A DNA stretch of 45,895 nucleotides from an uncultured Clostridia bacterium. Its GTDB lineage: Bacteria > Bacillota > Clostridia > Christensenellales > CAG-917. The stretch's first letter is position 1, and the number at the start of each line of letters is the position of its first letter. The translations under genes and the position numbers were made by a program. The stretch is taken from contig CALVTH010000008.1 in assembly GCA_944360115.1 (NCBI GenBank), positions 1 through 45,895 on the forward strand. Reading direction: 5' to 3'. Below, piece after piece: positions 1 to 7,500 of this stretch. The notes beneath the pieces are model-generated. The model made no database searches, had not been told where the DNA came from, and saw only the letters and a list, made by a program, of their open reading frames with translations.

Positions 1-380
1 TTGAGTTCGCAGTAGTCGTCGACGAGCTGAGAAGCCACCTTGGCTTTTTTGACGGGCACGATGTTGCGCCACTTGTAAATTTTGCCGTTTCTCTTGTCGA
101 ACCACACGAAAATGGAGAAGCCGAAAGGACCCGTGTTGTACACCGCCGAGATGAGCGCGCCTTCGTCGAGGTGCACTTCGAAGGCTTCCCACTCGGTGAG
201 ACGACCCTTTTTCATAAAGTCGGGCATACATTTGCCGCATGGTTTCTCGCAGTCGAGCAGATTGAGGTTTCTGAAGGGCTTGTCGAATGTGCCGAAATGC
301 GCCTGACCGTTTTCCACGATGCTTTCGGGAGTGGGCACGGGACGCCTTTTCTCGGAGATATAGTCGGGATAATTGCTCAT
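1..380 (-). CDS. DUF2804-like protein, N-terminal part (3' end outside window)
   Basis: The frame opens at an ATG (complement of 378-380) preceded by GAAAGGAG about six bases upstream, and runs 126 codons to the window edge without a stop, so the C-terminus is missing. The visible product begins MSNYPDYISEKRR, has a Cys-rich spot (DCEKPCGKCM) near residues 45-53, then a beta-rich stretch with LTEWEAFEVHL and YNTGPFGFSIFVWFDK. The 'EW.AF' block followed by 'YN.GPFG.S.FVW' resembles the DUF2804 family of bacterial proteins of unknown function, related to lipocalin-like beta proteins. That assignment is by eye and moderate only. There is no signal peptide, so the product is probably cytoplasmic. 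It is transcribed away from the tRNA cluster from its own promoter. No function is claimed. Confidence 0.6.
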   Translation of the reverse strand, partial: MSNYPDYISEKRRPVPTPESIVENGQAHFGTFDKPFRNLNLLDCEKPCGKCMPDFMKKGRLTEWEAFEVHLDEGALISAVYNTGPFGFSIFVWFDKRNGKIYKWRNIVPVKKAKVASQLVDDYCEL

Positions 381-412
381 GTGTCTCTCCTTTCAACGCT
401 TGTTATATTTTG

Positions 413-441
413 AGTGTATCACGCGCACGCCCGCATTGCAA
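413..441 (-). promoter_or_regulatory. Sigma-70 promoter for the DUF2804-like gene
   Basis: On the minus strand TTGCAA (436-441) is followed by a 17-base spacer and TACACT (413-418). The predicted transcription start lies about 30 bases upstream of the gene's ribosome site. Confidence 0.6.
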
Positions 442-516
442 TAGACATCGGCGGCGAAAAATCCGATATTGAACAATCGGGAAGAATTGTCGAAAAACCG
501 CGTATCTATCGGCACG

Positions 517-548
517 AAAGCCGCGTTCGCCCGCCGATTCGCGGCTTT
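517..548 (+). other. Hairpin between the divergent promoters
   Basis: A perfect 9-bp stem (AAAGCCGCG at 517-525 with CGCGGCTTT at 540-548) encloses a 14-base loop and ends in TTTTG. It looks like a weak intrinsic terminator, but no plus-strand gene precedes it inside the window. Nothing else is recognisable in the 381-617 gap besides the two promoters. Confidence 0.3.
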
Positions 549-617
549 TGTCCCGTCCCCGTTTCTCCCCGTTTCCCCTCATCCTTCCCCGCTTTTATTC
601 CAATGCCCGAAAATCGC

Positions 618-646
618 TTGACAAAATCCTCGCCCCGTCGTATCAT
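618..646 (+). promoter_or_regulatory. Promoter of the tRNA cluster
   Basis: TTGACA (618-623), a 17-base spacer and TATCAT (641-646): a near-consensus sigma-70 promoter whose predicted start lies about ten bases before the first tRNA. Confidence 0.8.
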
Positions 647-661
647 TTACAAGCATCTCGG

Positions 662-737
<76 letters not shown>

Positions 738-776
738 CAGCGACGGCTTCGTTTCGACGAAGCCGCCGCAAAATAA

Positions 777-853
777 GGCGGCGTAGCTTAGTTGGTTATA
801 GCGGCCGGTTCATACCCGGCAGGTCGTTGGTTCGAATCCGACCGCCGCTACCA
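777..853 (+). tRNA. Elongator tRNA-Met (CAT)
   Basis: 77 nt with acceptor GGCGGCG/CGCCGCT (G1-U72 wobble), TA at positions 8-9, anticodon stem GCCGG/CCGGC around TTCATAC, T-loop TTCGAAT and an encoded CCA. CAT could also mark the lysidine-modified Ile2 tRNA, but the 'GGCGGCGTAGCT' start and the GGTTCATACCC arm resemble elongator Met. Confidence 0.9.
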
Positions 854-858
854 AAAAC

Positions 859-933
859 GGCCCCATGGTCAAGCGGTTAAGACATCGCCCTTTCACGGCG
901 GTAACCCGAGTTCGAGTCTCGGTGGGGTCACCA
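859..933 (+). tRNA. tRNA-Glu (TTC)
   Basis: 75 nt with acceptor GGCCCCA/TGGGGTC, anticodon loop CTTTCAC giving TTC, the typical Glu start 'GGCCCCATGGTC', and an encoded ACCA. It begins five bases after the CCA of tRNA-Met, so co-transcription is near certain. Confidence 0.95.
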
Positions 934-944
934 AACAAGAGAAG

Positions 945-968
945 CCGCTCTTCAAGGAGCGGTTTTTT
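945..968 (+). terminator. Intrinsic terminator inside the tRNA cluster
   Basis: The stem CCGCTC (945-950) / GAGCGG (957-962) with a six-base loop is followed by six T (963-968). It lies between tRNA-Glu and tRNA-Val, so tRNA-Val depends on readthrough or on a promoter that is not obvious. Confidence 0.8.
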
Positions 969-988
969 CATAGGCGGAATTTCCGCGC

Positions 989-1065
989 GGAGGCTTAGCT
1001 CAGTTGGTCAGAGCACTTGCCTTACAAGCAAGGGGTCATCGGTTCAAGTCCGGTAGCCTCCACCA
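989..1065 (+). tRNA. tRNA-Val (TAC)
   Basis: 77 nt with acceptor GGAGGCT/AGCCTCC, D-arm GCTC...GAGC, anticodon stem CTTGC/GCAAG around CTTACAA (anticodon TAC), T-arm ATCGG/CCGGT and an encoded ACCA. It starts 20 bases after the T-run of the preceding terminator. Confidence 0.95.
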
Positions 1066-1072
1066 CCTCGCC

Positions 1073-1257
1073 GCAAGGCGAACTTCGCAACACCCTGCAG
1101 AAAAATCCTGCAGGGTGTTTTCGTTTACGCCTGCGGCTCGGTTTCCGCTCCCGTCACGCACTCCGACATAGCGACTGCCTGAATGTACTGTCATTCTCCG
1201 TGCTACCAACGCTCGCGGGTGCGCTTCGCGCGATCTTGTGCAAGGCGAACTTCGCAA
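1073..1257 (+). repeat. Pair of 18-bp direct repeats behind tRNA-Val
   Basis: GCAAGGCGAACTTCGCAA occurs at 1073-1090 and again, identically, at 1240-1257. The core GCGAA-C-TTCGC is itself a small inverted repeat. The first copy runs into the tRNA-Val terminator hairpin. Confidence 0.75.
1090..1122 (+). terminator. Terminator of the tRNA cluster
   Basis: A perfect 11-bp stem ACACCCTGCAG (1090-1100) / CTGCAGGGTGT (1108-1118) with loop AAAAATC, ending in a short T-rich stretch. Confidence 0.85.
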
Positions 1258-1446
1258 TCTTCGTACAATCCCTTGCTACGAGGCGACGGTTTGTCCGCCA
1301 GGAAATGGTAATTTGTCATGCAAAATCGCGGATCTGGAAAGAGAATAAGAATGTGTCTCGACTGACGACGACGCTTTTTTATTTGTTGTTTGCTGATATA
1401 CTGACTCTGCCTGCTGAACACGACTGGGAAAATTAAACTGTGCCGT
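1123..1446. other. Gene-free stretch between the tRNA cluster and the RiPP island
   Basis: I see no convincing gene here. Open frames on both strands lack ribosome sites and resemble no known family. It holds the second copy of the 18-bp repeat and, at 1126-1141, a 16-base sequence that recurs with one change at 4403-4418 on the far side of the island. Confidence 0.5.
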
Positions 1447-1647
1447 TCAGTCTTCAACGCCCAAGATATAGTCTGTCGTTACATCGAAGAACTTGGACAG
1501 CAAAATGATTGCCGTTGCCGTAGGCTCTGTTTTTCCGAGCTCCCATTTGGCAATCGCCGATTGACTGATATTAAGTTGTTTTGCCAGCTGCATTTGGCTC
1601 AGATTTCTTTCCATCCGCAACTCGCGCAACCTAGCCCCGAAACACAT
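1447..1647 (-). CDS. XRE-family helix-turn-helix regulator of the RiPP island
   Basis: A 66-residue protein that is almost only a DNA-binding domain. It opens MCFGARLRELRMERN, followed by LSQMQLAKQLNISQSAIAKW (the helix-turn-helix), ELGKTEPTATAI and the end FFDVTTDYILGVED. This is the classic Cro/C1-type fold (HTH_3) with the C-terminal 'DYLLG' signature of small Clostridia/Bacilli XRE repressors. The frame stays open to 1755, but residues before M37 of that longer frame are not HTH-like and would run into the divergent promoter, so the ATG at 1645-1647 is preferred. No strong ribosome site precedes it, which suits low expression. It is divergent from the peptide gene. The 18-bp palindrome between them overlaps the -35 side of this gene's own candidate promoter, so it probably represses both directions (inference). 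Confidence 0.88.
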   Translation of the reverse strand: MCFGARLRELRMERNLSQMQLAKQLNISQSAIAKWELGKTEPTATAIILLSKFFDVTTDYILGVED

Positions 1648-1660
1648 ACATTCACAGTAT

Positions 1661-1712
1661 ATTTTAGTTGAGTCTAAAAATACTTGACAAGTCTTATAAG
1701 ACTTGATACAAT
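1661..1712 (+). promoter_or_regulatory. Divergent promoters with an 18-bp palindromic operator
   Basis: Plus strand: TTGACA (1684-1689), a 17-base spacer and TACAAT (1707-1712), the best promoter of the region. The spacer is almost filled by a perfect palindrome CAAGTCTTATAAGACTTG (1688-1705). Minus strand: a candidate TTGTCA (complement of 1685-1690), 18 bases, TAAAAT (complement of 1661-1666) toward the regulator. The AGTCT half-site recurs at 1671-1675. A repressor bound here would block both promoters; the XRE protein next door is the obvious candidate. Confidence 0.8.
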
Positions 1713-1741
1713 AACGATAATCTACATAGGAGGTGGCAAAT

Positions 1742-1843
1742 ATGCTGAAAATCACGAAGGCCGTCGGTCACGCCGTCGCGAATATGTCCGGTTGCGGCAA
1801 AATGACTGACAATCAATGTGGTATCCGAGCCAAGCATGGTTGA
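1742..1843 (+). CDS. Putative RiPP precursor peptide, 33 aa, two Cys-Gly pairs
   Basis: The ATG at 1742 follows TAGGAGGTG (about six bases away), one of the strongest ribosome sites in the window, and a near-consensus promoter. The peptide starts MLKITKAVGHAVAN (short basic, hydrophobic leader-like part). It continues MSGCGKMTDNQCGIRAKHG, with C18 and C26, each followed by Gly. There is no signal peptide and no aromatic residue. Small size, high predicted translation, two conserved-looking Cys-Gly motifs near the C-terminus and a radical SAM/SPASM maturase with a PqqD-like domain downstream together suggest a substrate for thioether or other C-alpha/C-beta crosslinking. I do not recognise the peptide family. 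A non-RiPP leader peptide is the alternative. Confidence 0.72.
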   Translation: MLKITKAVGHAVANMSGCGKMTDNQCGIRAKHG

Positions 1844-1862
1844 GCCTCTGGCACAAGTAAGG

Positions 1863-1897
1863 ATAAAGCCGTCAGCCTCACCGTCTGGCGGCTTTAT
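1863..1897 (+). terminator. Hairpin between precursor peptide and modification genes
   Basis: ATAAAGCCGTCAG (1863-1875) pairs with CTGGCGGCTTTAT (1885-1897) over 13 positions with one G-U, leaving a nine-base loop. Only a short T-rich stretch follows. It sits 20 bases after the peptide stop and 55 before the next gene, where RiPP operons often have a partial terminator or processing site that keeps precursor above enzyme. Confidence 0.65.
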
Positions 1898-1952
1898 TCT
1901 GTGCAAGCTATGTTTTGAATTGTTTGAATAGTCGGACGAGAACGATTGGGTT

Positions 1953-2861
1953 ATGATCAAGATTGAAAAATTCAAAGTATTCGGCAGCCAAAATGCGGGG
2001 AGGATTTTATTGCCCGACGGCTTATGCTACGACAAGGTGTCGGCGACGCATATTTCTCCGTGGCACGGCAGAGCGGTGGCAATCAAAACTGATGATTTCG
2101 ACTGGATATCCGTCAAGGGCGGAGGATGGAATTACGGCGGTCCACAGGTCTACATTTCCAACAAAGATGAAGAATTGATTTTCGGATTGTATCCGCTTTT
2201 GTCGGCGCAGAGGGAATTGGAAGTAAGCAGAGAAATAGAAAAATTCTCGAACGATTTCCCGAAAGTGTTGTACTACAAAAGACTTGGCGACTATGAGTTG
2301 CCTAAAAAATTCAAGATTTTAACCGAAGTGACTTTCAGAAACGGTGTGCCGGTTAATCCCTGTTTGCTCTATACTCGCGTAAAATGTCCTTACCGCATTG
2401 CCGATTTGGCATTTTTTTCCGATAGTGAGAAAGAGAATATCGTGAAACATTGTGGCGCGTTCTGGGGGGGAGCGGGCAGGAGCGATTTTCTGATGAATTT
2501 TGTTGCGCAACTTGCAAAAAATGTTGCTTTGCTGCACCTACACGGTTTTATAAACGATACGCTTGACTGGGGCAACATAACATTATTGGCGGAAGTCATG
2601 GATTACGAGTGGGTCACCGCTCCCGGAATACGGCTTACAGACGGGAGCGATGGGCAGGAACTTGCTGCGGAGAGGAGAGAAAAGGAAATTTTGTACGGCG
2701 CGGAAGCGTGCCTTCAAATGGCCGCGCTATTGCATGAGGAGTGCAATCTGTTCGACATTTACGACTGCTTTATAAAGTTCTACCGAGGAGTCAATCCGGA
2801 GTTTGTACAAGAAAATGTCAACATACGAAAAATGCTGGCAAGGGAGAGAATAATCATATGA
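1953..2861 (+). CDS. Kinase/SelO-like protein of the RiPP island (function unknown)
   Basis: 302 residues, soluble, no signal peptide. The N-terminal half has well-ordered blocks (SPWHGRAVAIKTDDFDWISV, KGGGWNYGGPQVY, ELIFGLYPLLSAQRELEVS, DFPKVLYYKRL) and then PCLLYTRVKCPYRIADL. The C-terminal half has LLHLHGFINDTLDWGNITLL followed by AEVMDYEW. The pattern H197-G-x(3)-D202...D205-x-x-N208 and then D217-Y-E recalls the catalytic loop and metal-binding Asp of protein-kinase-like folds. It especially recalls the 'HG..NTDN...TIDYG' segment of SelO adenylyltransferases; this is resemblance by eye, not a proven homology. The start has a weak ribosome site, unlike the peptide gene. The stop overlaps the start of the radical SAM gene by four bases, so the two are translationally coupled and probably act on the same substrate. 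It could phosphorylate or AMPylate the peptide, or be a non-catalytic partner. Confidence 0.85.
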   Translation: MIKIEKFKVFGSQNAGRILLPDGLCYDKVSATHISPWHGRAVAIKTDDFDWISVKGGGWNYGGPQVYISNKDEELIFGLYPLLSAQRELEVSREIEKFSNDFPKVLYYKRLGDYELPKKFKILTEVTFRNGVPVNPCLLYTRVKCPYRIADLAFFSDSEKENIVKHCGAFWGGAGRSDFLMNFVAQLAKNVALLHLHGFINDTLDWGNITLLAEVMDYEWVTAPGIRLTDGSDGQELAAERREKEILYGAEACLQMAALLHEECNLFDIYDCFIKFYRGVNPEFVQENVNIRKMLARERIII

Positions 2862-4267
2862 TGCACAACGGCAGAAAAATTGCAATTCCCAAGTGGATAT
2901 CATGCCATACCTATCTGTTTGGAAAGGAAGAAAGCCGCACATACATTTCTAACGAAAGAAGCCACAGATATGTGCTTCTTGACGGACTTGCAAGCGATAT
3001 GTGGAAATTGTTGTCGGAAGAGGTATCGGAGGAGGAGTTGTTCGTGTGGGCGCAGGAGAACGGCGTGACGGATCAAGTAGACTCGTTTCTGGCTCAGTTA
3101 GAGGGTGAGGAGCTTATTTCGTTCGGGGAATACTCGGCGGGAGCGAATGCGGGATATGAACGCCTCGGAGACAGTTCGGATAACGGGGAAGAGGTGAAGT
3201 TTGTCGAGGAGATGCAGCGTTGGCTGTACGAAAACAATTTTATGTATTCGCTGTTCTTCGAACTGACTTATCGGTGCAATCTTAAGTGTGTGCATTGTTA
3301 TAATCCTAAAAATATCGCCGATTCCGAAATCGACTTCGACATGTGCAAGAAAGCTATTGACGACGCATATTCCGCAGGGTGTTTCCGCATAACCTTTTCC
3401 GGCGGCGAGGCCGTATTGCACAATCGTTTTCTTGATCTTGTCAAATACGCGAGAAGCAAGCGTATTTCGGTGGAGATATTCACCAACGGTCAGATACTGG
3501 CGCGGGATAACGATTTATACAATGATCTTTTGGCACAATACCCGTACAGGATAGGCGTGAGTCTTTACAGTACCGATGAGAAAACCCACGAGGTAGTAAC
3601 CGCAGTAAAAGGTTCCTTCCGCAATACCTACGAACTGATTGAGCGGTTAAGGGAAGATAATGTCAATGTGCAGATTAAGAATTTTCTTCTCAATATCAAT
3701 TGCGCGGATTGCATAGCGGTAAAAAGATTTGCACAGAAAACAGGAGCGATGTATGTTGCCGATATTTCGCTCATTCCGACTATCGAAGGAGACAAAAAGA
3801 CATTGCACTATGTGCTTGAAGAGAGCCAGTTGTTTGAACTTTACACGAATATCGATTCCCCGCTTTATGTGGGAGCGGATTATAAAGTCCGCGATTATGA
3901 AAAGATGAAAGATTCTGCCCCATGTTTTGGGGGATTCACCGGACTTACGGTAACGCCAAACGGGGAGGTAATAATATGCGTCTCTTTGCCGTTGTCCGTG
4001 GGAAATCTGAAAGAGACTTCTTTGTGGGAAATCTGGCGTGCCGCCGCGGAAAAGAGAAAGGACAGCAGACTTTACGCCTGGCGTGAAATAAGCGTTTCCG
4101 ATTTCGAAGATTGTTATAAAGAGGAATACTGTGCGTATTGTGACTTTTGCCCCGGAATGGGTTTTCTCGAAAACGGGTACCTGAAAAAATCTGAAGTTTT
4201 ATGCGCTCAGGCAAAGGTGAAAAAGAAAGCAGTTGATTTTTTGAAAGAAATGCAGCAGCGGAACTGA
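2858..4267 (+). CDS. Radical SAM/SPASM peptide maturase with PqqD-like N-terminus
   Basis: 469 residues from the ATG at 2858, which overlaps the upstream stop (ATGA); a second ATG follows at once, and GGGAGAG lies upstream. The frame also opens at 2741, but that extension lies inside the neighbour and is not protein-like. Residues ~1-90 (KWISCHTYLF...LLDGLASDMWKLL...LEGEELI) look like a PqqD-type RiPP recognition element. The radical SAM cluster motif is C140-x3-C144-x2-C147 (CNLKCVHC), with the SAM-binding SGGE at 181-184. A C-terminal SPASM-type region holds C356, G369-x4-C374, C419, C425, C428, C431 and C449, enough for two auxiliary Fe-S clusters. This is the PqqE/AlbA/CteB-like architecture that crosslinks ribosomal peptides by SAM-derived radicals. 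The cysteine-bearing 33-mer upstream is the likely substrate (inference). The crosslink type cannot be read from sequence. Confidence 0.93.
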   Translation: MMHNGRKIAIPKWISCHTYLFGKEESRTYISNERSHRYVLLDGLASDMWKLLSEEVSEEELFVWAQENGVTDQVDSFLAQLEGEELISFGEYSAGANAGYERLGDSSDNGEEVKFVEEMQRWLYENNFMYSLFFELTYRCNLKCVHCYNPKNIADSEIDFDMCKKAIDDAYSAGCFRITFSGGEAVLHNRFLDLVKYARSKRISVEIFTNGQILARDNDLYNDLLAQYPYRIGVSLYSTDEKTHEVVTAVKGSFRNTYELIERLREDNVNVQIKNFLLNINCADCIAVKRFAQKTGAMYVADISLIPTIEGDKKTLHYVLEESQLFELYTNIDSPLYVGADYKVRDYEKMKDSAPCFGGFTGLTVTPNGEVIICVSLPLSVGNLKETSLWEIWRAAAEKRKDSRLYAWREISVSDFEDCYKEEYCAYCDFCPGMGFLENGYLKKSEVLCAQAKVKKKAVDFLKEMQQRN

Positions 4268-4360
4268 CGGGCGTAGAATTTGCATTTCGCTGAGCGTAAT
4301 GACGGCTCTGTGATTCGCCAACACAGCGTGTTGATAGTTCGAAAATTGTACTGAGTAACA

Positions 4361-4401
4361 ACGCAGGCACCCCGCAAATTCCATTTGCGGGGTGCCTGCG
4401 T
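4361..4401 (+). terminator. Long hairpin closing the RiPP island
   Basis: A perfect 19-bp stem (ACGCAGGCACCCCGCAAAT at 4361-4379 with its complement at 4383-4401) around a three-base loop, 94 bases after the maturase stop. It lacks a T-run, so it may act by Rho, as a processing or stability element, or as a mobile-element-like hairpin rather than a standard intrinsic terminator. Confidence 0.65.
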
Positions 4402-4402
4402 G

Positions 4403-4418
4403 TACGCCTGCGGTTCGG
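4403..4418 (+). repeat. 16-base sequence shared by both island edges
   Basis: TACGCCTGCGGTTCGG here matches 1126-1141 (TACGCCTGCGGCTCGG) at 15 of 16 bases. At both places it stands directly behind a strong hairpin. The two copies bracket the AT-richer RiPP island. Confidence 0.5.
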
Positions 4419-4518
4419 GATCGCTATGCTCATGTTCTTACCGTTTAAGTTCATGATTGTGCACAATCTGATTTGTGTCGCGGAAACTGCGACTTTTGCG
4501 CAGGAATAAGGAAGCGTA

Positions 4519-4547
4519 TTGACACGGTATCGACAAGATGATAAAAA
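4519..4547 (+). promoter_or_regulatory. Candidate promoter of the fusion-protease operon
   Basis: TTGACA (4519-4524), a 17-base spacer and TAAAAA (4542-4547). The -35 is perfect and the -10 is weak. Otherwise the 4268-4587 gap contains only the island hairpin and no gene that I can support. Confidence 0.45.
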
Positions 4548-4587
4548 CAAATCAATCGATTACTTCGGATGAATGGAGGAGACACTT

Positions 4588-7500
4588 GTGAGCGAAAAAG
4601 CGTACAGAATAGATTTCGACATGGAGTGGATTGCGGAGCACAAATCCGATTACGAGACCTATCCTGCGGAGTTTCTGGCAAGTCAGCTGAACAACAGGAA
4701 AATGTACAGGGCGCATGCCGAAGGCAGTTTTTCCGTTATAGTGCAATTGCAGGTCGAAGAGAACAATTCCGAGTCCGCCGAGAAGGCAATCGTCGACACG
4801 GTCGTTGATATTCTGGGAGCGTCGGTTGTCAACAAACTCACGCTCGGTCCTGCCGAACCGTCCGCCTCGGAGTCCGTGCCGGAATACGATGACGAGCAAT
4901 CCCTGATAGATAAAATAGAGGAATGGCGGACGAAATTGTATGAGGAAATCGAGGCGGTGGAGAAAACCGAAGCCGAAGCGGAAGAGCCTGAGAAGCGTGT
5001 CGGCGGCAGGCGAGGCAAAAAGTCCGAAAATCTCGGCGAGGTGGCGGAGTTCACCGACGGGCTGCGCGAGAAGCTGCTCGCGGATGTTAAAGGACAGAAT
5101 CATGCCGTCGACGCCTTTGTGGCGGCGATATTCAAGATGAAGACGCACGGCAATGCCGGCAAAGGGCCGCGTGCGGTGTGTCTGTTTGCGGGAGCGCCCG
5201 GCGTAGGCAAGACTTTCCTCGCGGAGAGGGCGGCGCATTATCTCCGTCTGCCGTACCGCAGATTCGACATGAGCGGTTATGCGGAAGACGATACCGGTCT
5301 TACGACATTCAGAGGCATAAACCCGAGCTTCAAGGCGGCCTCGGCAGGCGAAGTCACGGGATTCGTGGAGGAGAACCCCCGTTGCGTGTTGCTTTTCGAC
5401 GAAATCGAAAAGGCGCACCCCGCCGTAATCAATCTCTTCCTGCAGATTCTCGACGCGGGCACCTGCAAGGATTTCTATCGCGACGAGAATGTCGATTTCT
5501 CGCAGGCGATAATCATCATGACGAGCAATGTCGGGCGCAATCTGTACAATTCGGGCGACCGCAAGAATTTCTCGTTGCTCACCCAGAGCGTGTTGATAGA
5601 CGCCCTCGGCAAGGACATGACCGACAAAGGACAGCCTTTCTTCCCCGCGCCCATACTTTCGCGTATGTCGCGCGGCACGGTTGTCATGTTCAACCGCCTC
5701 GACACCGTCGCGCTCAACGAAATCACCGTTATGGAAACCGAGCGCGTGGCGTCGCAGTTCGGCAGGGTGTTCGGCAAGAAAATCCATGGCAAGAAAAACA
5801 TATCCGCGCTCGTGCTGTTTGCCGCGGGCGGCAATCCCGACGCGCGCAGCATAAAGGGCAGAGTGTCCACCGTAATGGAAGACGAAGTGCAGAGTATGTG
5901 CGCGCAGCTTCCCAAGGAAACCAGAGCCGAAGCCATAGACAAAATCGAGAATATCAACTTCACGCTCGACCTCGACGGCGCGACGGAGGAAGCAAAAAGA
6001 CTGTTCGTCACCGAAGAGAAGCCCGAGATACTCTTGTTCAGCAACGACGGAGCGCAACTCGCCGCCCGAGCGCGCAGGAAGGACTTCAGCCTTGCCGTGA
6101 CCGACAATCTCGGCAAAGCCAAGGAACTGTTGCGCGGCGAAACGGGAATTGCCGTCGTGGATGTGAAGTGCAATCTCCGCGAAATGGGATATGTGCCCAG
6201 CGATGTGGAGGACCTCGATTCCGACGGCAACGCGCTGATAGAGTATATACGCGAATTCTACGAGGAAGTGCCCGTCTACATCCTCGACAGGGAATGGGGC
6301 GACAAGGCGGAAGAGGTGTGCCGCAGTTATCTGCGCAAGGGCGCGAGGGGTGTCGTGCGTTATGACGACGGCAAACCCGCGGCTTTCCTGAAAGAACTGG
6401 AAAGGTGCTGCCACGATACGCATCTCACGGCGGTCGCCGACTATCTCGGCAAGAACAACCGCGTGCTGGCGTACAACACGGCGCAGATTTTCTCCGACGA
6501 CGGCAAGACGGCGGAAATCAGGTTTGCGGACATGGAACTGAAACGCAACCTGTACGCGGGCGACAGCGAGCATATCCTCGGCGACGCCATGCGCCCGACG
6601 GTGCGTTTTTCCGATGTGATAGGCGTTGCCGAAGCAAAGGAAGCGCTCAAAGAGTTCGGCGATTTCTTCGCCAACCCCAGGAAATATGCGGCAACGGGCG
6701 TGAAAATGCCGCGCGGCGCCCTCCTGTACGGACCTCCCGGAACGGGCAAAACCCTGCTCGCGAAAGCCATGGCGGGCGAATCCGATGTCACTTTCATACA
6801 GAAGAACGCGACCGAGTTCATGAAAAAATATTACGGCGAGGGCGTGGACGCGGTGCGCGAGATGTTCCGTCTGGCGCGCAAATACGCCCCGAGCGTGCTT
6901 TTCATCGACGAAGTCGACGCGGTGGGCAGGGAGCGCACGGGCGACGCGTCGGCCATTGCCACCGACCAGCTGCTGACGGCGTTCCTCTCCGAAATGGACG
7001 GCTTTGTCTATGACGAAAAGCGTCCCGTGCTGGTCATAGCCGCGACCAACTTCCACATCGAGCGGCAGTCCCCGGGCGACAACAAGGTGCTCGACCCCGC
7101 TTTTGTCAGAAGATTCGACAGGAGAATAGAGGTGGGGCTCCCCGGCAAGGACGAGCGCAAGCAGTTCATTCTCTATTATCTCGCCAAGCACGGGGTGACG
7201 GGTATATCGGACGACGCCGTGAACAATGTCGCGGTGCGCACCTACGGAAGCAGTCCCGCGGACATCGAGACGATCATCCAGTATGTGCTGCGCAAAAAGA
7301 GAAAAGACGCGATCACCGACAACGACTTGCTCGTCGCGGTCGACGCGGTGGAGCACGGAGCCGAAAAACAGTGGAGCGAAGAGGACATCCGCAAGACCGC
7401 CGTCCACGAAGCGGGACATGTGCTGATGGGATGGCTGGCGGGCAGAATCCCCGAATACGCCACGACGATTTCCCGCGGCGGCTACGGAGGATATGTCATG

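Noticed and set aside
1648-1755. Longer start for the XRE regulator
   Set aside because: The extra residues are not HTH-like and would lie across the palindromic operator and the start of the divergent peptide gene.
2741-2857. Longer start for the radical SAM protein
   Set aside because: It overlaps the upstream gene in another frame; the ATGA overlap at 2858 with GGGAGAG upstream is the normal coupling arrangement.
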